Shown piece after piece: positions 7,533 to 10,566 of a stretch of 10,566 nucleotides of DNA. Where the stretch lies: the NCBI GenBank assembly GCA_003650445.1, contig QMQE01000079.1:1-10566 (forward strand), in the 5' to 3' direction. Under the pieces are notes generated by a model. That model had not been told where the DNA came from, did no database searches, and saw nothing but the letters and a program-made list of their open reading frames with translations. The position numbers were made by a program, and so were the translations under genes. How positions within the stretch are numbered: position 1 is the stretch's first letter; every line of letters begins with the position of its first letter. Source of the stretch: Acidobacteriota bacterium (GTDB lineage: Bacteria; Acidobacteriota; Holophagae; Thermotomaculales; Thermotomaculaceae).

Positions 7533-7533
7533 T
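7506..7533. repeat. Four tandem degenerate heptamers (consensus RAnnTGT)
   Basis: Four consecutive 7-base units start at 7506, 7513, 7520 and 7527. On the plus strand each begins with a purine plus A and ends in TGT; the outer units are GATTTGT and GACCTGT. Short heptamer arrays of this kind occur as intergenic repeats in several bacterial groups. The array directly abuts the palindromic element. With only four diverged units, chance cannot be excluded. Confidence 0.5.
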
Positions 7534-7603
7534 GGAGAAAAGGCAAAGATAGGGTAATCCCCGGTTGGCTCAGCCATACTTTTTCTACCCTGTGACGAGG
7601 GAA

Positions 7604-8653
7604 TCAGAATTTGATAGTTTTGATGTTGATGCCTGCTTGCTGCATTCGGAGCAGGGAACCGGCGATGTTGGTGAGCATGAGAAGTTTGAGGTTTTGTTTT
7701 GCCATGCGCTGGGCGTCCATGGGCGGCAGAAAACCGAGGGTTGACATGTCTGCAGTTGTAGAAAAATCCAGATTCAGATCAAGGGAAACAGACTGGCCCA
7801 GTGCATTGTCAAATTGAAGAGACACCGCGCTGAATTCACCTGAGGGCGCATAAGAAATTGATGCCTGTCCACTACCGGCCACTCCGGCAGCGTTTCCGCT
7901 GACATCCAGGCGAAGGGGCCGCCGGGTCTTGTCAGCATATGCAAATGTGATTTCCGAATGGATGTTTTCTTCCGGGTTTTCGTATTCAATTCGAACCGGC
8001 ATGAAGTCTTTTTTGCGGATGGTAAAGGTAATCCGTCCCCGTTTCCAGAATGTGATCAGGGCATTCAGGTTCTGTACCCGTGCCCGTGCCTTCCGCCGGG
8101 TCCCTTCTTTGAACGCCGTCGCCACAGTAATTCTGTAGCATTTTTCCGCTCCGTACACCACTTCGTGGCCAAGCTGAAAGCTCCATCTCCCGGAGGTCAG
8201 AAAATCCGACCGGATGTTGTTCAACTTACGGATAAAGTAGGTATGGAAATTAACGGCATGAGAAGTTGTGCTCTTGTTTGTCACAGCATACGCATTGAAA
8301 TCCGTGGAATAGAGAATTTCACGGCGACTGGTTTTTGCTATTGTGGCATCTCCCATGTCCCCGGAAAAATCCAGTTTGCAACGGCCGTCTGGAAGAACAA
8401 TTCCATCCATTCCGAATGAAAAACTCAGGTTGGTGTTAATCATTTGAAGTTTACGGGAAACAGTGGATGGCGGCGTGGTAACCGATACGTTTCCGGAAAC
8501 CGCCATCTGTTTTTTGTCCCGGTAGCCGGTGGCAAAAACATTCTGTTCCACCGACCGAAACATTTTTTTCAACAGAAGCTGCGGACGATCTCCTGCCGTT
8601 GAACTGAAACAGATAGCCAGAACACTCAGAACGATAATTATTGTTTTCTTCAT
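7604..8653 (-). CDS. Secreted protein of unknown function, LolA/lipoprotein-like beta-strand pattern
   Basis: I do not recognise this 349-residue protein as a named family. It begins with a clear signal peptide (MKK, hydrophobic 4-16, likely cleavage near STA-G, 18-21), so it is periplasmic or outer-membrane associated; C15 lacks a proper lipobox context. The mature part is rich in alternating polar and hydrophobic strands. The segment at about 198-240 (FWKRGRITF, then DFMPVRIEYEN, then SEITFAYAD) recalls the LolA/LppX-like half-barrel, in which a strand, a 'P-x-R-I-E-Y' turn and another strand recur. Only two cysteines remain after cleavage (C92, C172) and could form a disulfide. The C-terminus (312-349) is helical. 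The start has AAGGG 4 nt upstream. It follows a terminator and so probably has its own promoter, or depends on readthrough. It may carry or sense lipid; this is speculative. Confidence 0.85.
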   Translation of the reverse strand: MKKTIIIVLSVLAICFSSTAGDRPQLLLKKMFRSVEQNVFATGYRDKKQMAVSGNVSVTTPPSTVSRKLQMINTNLSFSFGMDGIVLPDGRCKLDFSGDMGDATIAKTSRREILYSTDFNAYAVTNKSTTSHAVNFHTYFIRKLNNIRSDFLTSGRWSFQLGHEVVYGAEKCYRITVATAFKEGTRRKARARVQNLNALITFWKRGRITFTIRKKDFMPVRIEYENPEENIHSEITFAYADKTRRPLRLDVSGNAAGVAGSGQASISYAPSGEFSAVSLQFDNALGQSVSLDLNLDFSTTADMSTLGFLPPMDAQRMAKQNLKLLMLTNIAGSLLRMQQAGINIKTIKF

Positions 8654-8660
8654 AGCCCTT

Positions 8661-8689
8661 AAAATCGCCCCCTCCCGAAAGAGGGGGCG
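8661..8689 (-). terminator. Rho-independent terminator after the oxidoreductase operon
   Basis: On the minus strand a 9-bp GC-rich stem, CGCCCCCTC / GAGGGGGCG (8689-8681 and 8674-8666), encloses a 6-base loop and is followed by ATTTT (8665-8661). It starts 7 bases after the gamma-subunit stop. The T-run is short, so termination may be partial. The T-run directly abuts the ribosome site of the next gene, which begins at 8653. Confidence 0.75.
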
Positions 8690-8696
8690 GATAGAA

Positions 8697-9233
8697 TTAA
8701 TTTACAAAGGAAGCGCCGGTTTCCAGCGCCTTCTGATTTAATGGAATCATGTGATGATAGCGCTCCGGCAATACTTTTTTCAAAGCTTTAAGAATGGTTT
8801 CGGTTTTCAGAACCGGCTTTTTTGCCAGATAAGCACCAAGAAGAATCATGCCCATCATCCGGGGATTGCCCAACTCGTTGGCTTTTTCACTGCCTGGAAT
8901 TGCCAAGACGTCAATGTCGGTCCGGCTGGATTTGATTTTGATATTTGTAGCATCGTAAATCAGCACACCACCGGGCTTCACTTCCGGCTCAAACTTCTCA
9001 AAAGAGGGCTGATTCAATGCCACCACGGTATCAAACATCGCCAGAATCGGAGATGAAATCGGTTCGTCGGAAAGGGACACAATGCAATTGGCTGTTCCAC
9101 CCCGCATTTCCGGGCCATAGGACGGCATCCAGCACACTTCCCGGTTTTCAATCATCCCGGAATAGGCAATAATCTGGCCCATTGACAGAACGCCCTGACC
9201 GCCAAATCCCGCAAATACAATTTCTTCTAACAT
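8697..9233 (-). CDS. korC: 2-oxoacid:ferredoxin oxidoreductase, gamma subunit
   Basis: This 178-residue protein is the gamma subunit (domain III) of the enzyme that oxidatively decarboxylates a 2-oxoacid to acyl-CoA with reduction of ferredoxin. Characteristic motifs are GFGGQGV (9-15) at the start of the Rossmann-like fold and SYGPEMRGG (38-46), followed by ANCIVSLS and the nucleotide-domain strand VVALNQPS. The length is typical for a stand-alone gamma subunit. Its start is 3 bp after the beta-subunit stop, with a GGGGAG-like ribosome site inside the end of beta, so it is co-transcribed and probably coupled. The substrate (2-oxoglutarate, or branched-chain 2-oxoacids as in Vor enzymes) cannot be settled from this subunit; korC is used as the generic symbol. 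Confidence 0.92.
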   Translation of the reverse strand: MLEEIVFAGFGGQGVLSMGQIIAYSGMIENREVCWMPSYGPEMRGGTANCIVSLSDEPISSPILAMFDTVVALNQPSFEKFEPEVKPGGVLIYDATNIKIKSSRTDIDVLAIPGSEKANELGNPRMMGMILLGAYLAKKPVLKTETILKALKKVLPERYHHMIPLNQKALETGASFVN

Positions 9234-9236
9234 ATC

Positions 9237-10010
9237 TCACTCCCCACTGATTTCATCTTTATACACACCGAGGGGATAATACGGCAGCATGTTTTCATCT
9301 AACCATTTGTTGGATTCCACCGGTGTCATCTTCCAGTTGGACGGGCAGTTGGAAATAACCTCAACAAAGGAGGTGCCCTTTTTCAGTTCCTGGCTTTTGA
9401 ATGCTTTCGTCAGTGCCTTTTTCGCCTTCCGCACCCGTGCCGGTGTATTCACTGCAACCCGTTCCACATAGATGGTTCCCGGCAGCTGTGCCACCAGTTC
9501 GGACATCCGGATGGGATACCCGTTTGCCACGTGTTCACGACCCAGAGGGCAGGTTGTGGCTGATTGGCCCAGCAGGGTCGTCGGTGCCATCTGGCCGCCG
9601 GTCATACCGTAAATAGCATTATTGATGAAAACAATTGTGATGTTTTCGCCCCGATTACATGCATGAATGGTTTCGTTGGTTCCGATGGCTGCAAGGTCAC
9701 CGTCACCCTGGTAGGTGAATACGTAGTGGTCCGGCATCATCCGTTTGATCCCGGTGGCCACCGCGCAGGCCCGGCCGTGTGCCGCTTCCTGCATGTCAAT
9801 ATCCATATAGTAATAGGCAAACACGGAACAACCCACCGGTGCCACGCCCACGGTGTTCTGTTGAATGCCCAGCTCTTCCACGACTTCCATTACGAGTCGA
9901 TGAGACACACCGTGGCCGCAGCCGGGACAGTAGTGCATTACTCTGTCTTTCAGTGTCTTTGGCCTTTCATAGATTTTTTCCATATTTTCAAGGGAAACTG
10001 TAATACCCAT
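9237..10010 (-). CDS. korB: 2-oxoacid:ferredoxin oxidoreductase, beta (TPP-binding) subunit
   Basis: This is the thiamine-diphosphate and [4Fe-4S] subunit of the cytoplasmic 2-oxoacid:ferredoxin oxidoreductase. With the start chosen here it has 257 residues. HYCPGCGHG (26-34) gives the CxxC cluster ligands C28 and C31; C61 (PVGCS) and C222 (SNCPSNW) are the likely remaining ligands. The TPP/Mg motif begins with GDGD (102-105) and ends with NN (130-131). The reading frame extends 18 codons upstream to 10064, but that would overlap the alpha gene. The ATG at 10010 has an excellent AGGAG (10017-10021) 6 nt upstream and gives the usual family N-terminus. It lies 10 bp after the alpha stop. The motifs fit both the 2-oxoglutarate (Kor) and 2-oxoisovalerate (Vor) branches, so the substrate is unresolved. 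Confidence 0.93.
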   Translation of the reverse strand: MGITVSLENMEKIYERPKTLKDRVMHYCPGCGHGVSHRLVMEVVEELGIQQNTVGVAPVGCSVFAYYYMDIDMQEAAHGRACAVATGIKRMMPDHYVFTYQGDGDLAAIGTNETIHACNRGENITIVFINNAIYGMTGGQMAPTTLLGQSATTCPLGREHVANGYPIRMSELVAQLPGTIYVERVAVNTPARVRKAKKALTKAFKSQELKKGTSFVEVISNCPSNWKMTPVESNKWLDENMLPYYPLGVYKDEISGE

Positions 10011-10014
10011 TTCT

Positions 10015-10022
10015 CTCTCCTT
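10015..10022 (-). promoter_or_regulatory. Ribosome binding site that decides the korB start
   Basis: AAGGAGAG on the minus strand, whose first bases are part of the TAA stop of the alpha gene, lies 6 nt (counted from AGGAG) before the ATG at 10010. It supports that start over the in-frame ATG at 10064, which lies inside the alpha coding region. Confidence 0.8.
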
Positions 10023-10566
10023 ACATCCCGATTTTACGGGCAAAGGCTTCGGCCTTTTCCGCAACTTCTTCCGGTGAGTAGATCATGCCGCCCATCCGGC
10101 CGTAAAAGCCGACTTCTTTCTTTCCGTTGACACCGAGGCGAACATCTTCCACCATCTGGCCGGCGTTGAGCTCCATGACAAAAAATCCCTTCACCCGATC
10201 CGCCAACTCATTCAGTATCTTATAGGGGTACGGCCATAAGGTAATCGGCTTCACCAGCCCGACCTTCAGGCCCTTGTTCCGCAGAATGTGCATCACCTTG
10301 CTGGCAATACGGGCAGACAGCCCATAGGCTACCAGCACCAGGTCTGCATCTTCCGTTTCATAGGTGTCATATCGGACTTCATTATTCTCAATTTCACGAT
10401 AGGTTCTCTGCAGTTGAAGGTTCACCTGTTCCATTTCCTCCGGCTTGATGAACAGGGAAGTAATGAAATTACTTTCCCGATCTTCCGGTTTTCCCCTCGT
10501 GGACCAGGAATAATCTCTACCGGGGTCCGTATACGGCTTGAATTGGACTTTTTCCATCATCTGGCC
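10021..10566 (-). CDS. korA: 2-oxoacid:ferredoxin oxidoreductase, alpha subunit (3' part, cut by window edge)
   Basis: Only the last 181 residues are visible; the frame is open to the window edge (Gly-Gln before MMEKVQFKPY), so the real start lies outside and the in-window ATG at 10560 should not be taken as the start. The visible part includes the segment YTDPGRDYSW followed by SLFIKPEEMEQVNLQLQ, typical of the VorB/KorA-type alpha subunit, then the C-terminal domain (domain II) with DADLVLVAYGLSARIA, GLKVGLVKPITLWPYP and FFVMELNAGQMVEDVRL. These are the segments that follow the pyrimidine-binding domain in this family. It is the first gene visible in the alpha-beta-gamma operon; a small ferredoxin-like subunit gene may precede it outside the window. 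Confidence 0.93.
   Translation of the reverse strand, partial: GQMMEKVQFKPYTDPGRDYSWSTRGKPEDRESNFITSLFIKPEEMEQVNLQLQRTYREIENNEVRYDTYETEDADLVLVAYGLSARIASKVMHILRNKGLKVGLVKPITLWPYPYKILNELADRVKGFFVMELNAGQMVEDVRLGVNGKKEVGFYGRMGGMIYSPEEVAEKAEAFARKIGM

Larger units (their letters stand above)
7310..7603. other. Intergenic region between the secreted-protein gene and cusC
   Basis: This 294-base gap is the only long non-coding stretch in the window. From the cus side it holds the short leader and ribosome site, the sigma-54-like promoter, an AT-rich tract (about 7381-7425), the dyads and 38-bp palindrome (7442-7502), the heptamers (7506-7533), and a small TGGCT-C-AGCCA dyad (7566-7576). No clear terminator with a T-tract was found after the gene ending at 7604. 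A 41-codon ORF (7577-7452, minus) runs through the repeats and is judged spurious. Confidence 0.7.

Noticed and set aside
7452..7577. 41-codon minus-strand ORF upstream of cusC
   Set aside because: It runs straight through the heptamers and the 38-bp palindrome, has no ribosome site, and its translation is dictated by the repeats; most likely non-coding.
10011..10064. Upstream 18-codon extension of korB
   Set aside because: It would overlap the alpha gene by about 44 bp; the ATG at 10010 has an ideal AGGAG 6 nt upstream and gives the usual N-terminus.

Overview
The window is a stretch of ordinary bacterial chromosome of about 50% GC. Every recognisable gene lies on the minus strand, so transcription runs from high to low coordinates. 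The organism is Gram-negative, because a complete three-part metal efflux pump spanning both membranes is encoded. It has anaerobic or ferredoxin-linked metabolism, because a 2-oxoacid:ferredoxin oxidoreductase is present. The architecture of the copper pump resembles versions I associate with Bacteroidota, Ignavibacteria, Calditrichota and related FCB-group lineages: CusA with extra membrane helices and a long periplasmic insert, and CusB with an N-terminal heavy-metal-binding domain and a C-terminal DUF3347-like domain. That placement is inference from remembered family patterns; the sequence does not prove it.

Region by region, in transcription order. 10566-8697: the 3' part of the alpha gene, then the complete beta and gamma genes, of a 2-oxoacid:ferredoxin oxidoreductase, closed by a GC-rich hairpin terminator at 8661-8689. 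8653-7604: a secreted protein of unknown function with a LolA/lipoprotein-like beta-strand pattern. 7603-7310: a 294-base intergenic region that holds the most unusual DNA here. It contains a 38-bp perfect palindrome, a smaller dyad, an 8-bp inverted pair, four tandem heptamers and a good match to a sigma-54 (-24/-12) promoter. 7309-133: a cusC-cusB-cusA operon (outer-membrane channel, periplasmic adaptor, RND pump) with 2-bp and ATGA (-4 bp) junctions. 132-1: non-coding or a doubtful small ORF.

How the parts work together. CusA, CusB and CusC should form one complex exporting Cu(I)/Ag(I): the three periplasmic substrate methionines and the proton-relay aspartate of TM4 are present in CusA. 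The sigma-54-type promoter just upstream suggests control by an NtrC-like activator, perhaps a metal-sensing two-component system encoded elsewhere. The oxidoreductase genes are a separate metabolic unit. No tRNA, rRNA, insertion sequence or CRISPR array was seen, and I found no convincing wholly new system. The best leads are the regulatory/repeat region at 7340-7535 and the lineage-specific features of CusA.
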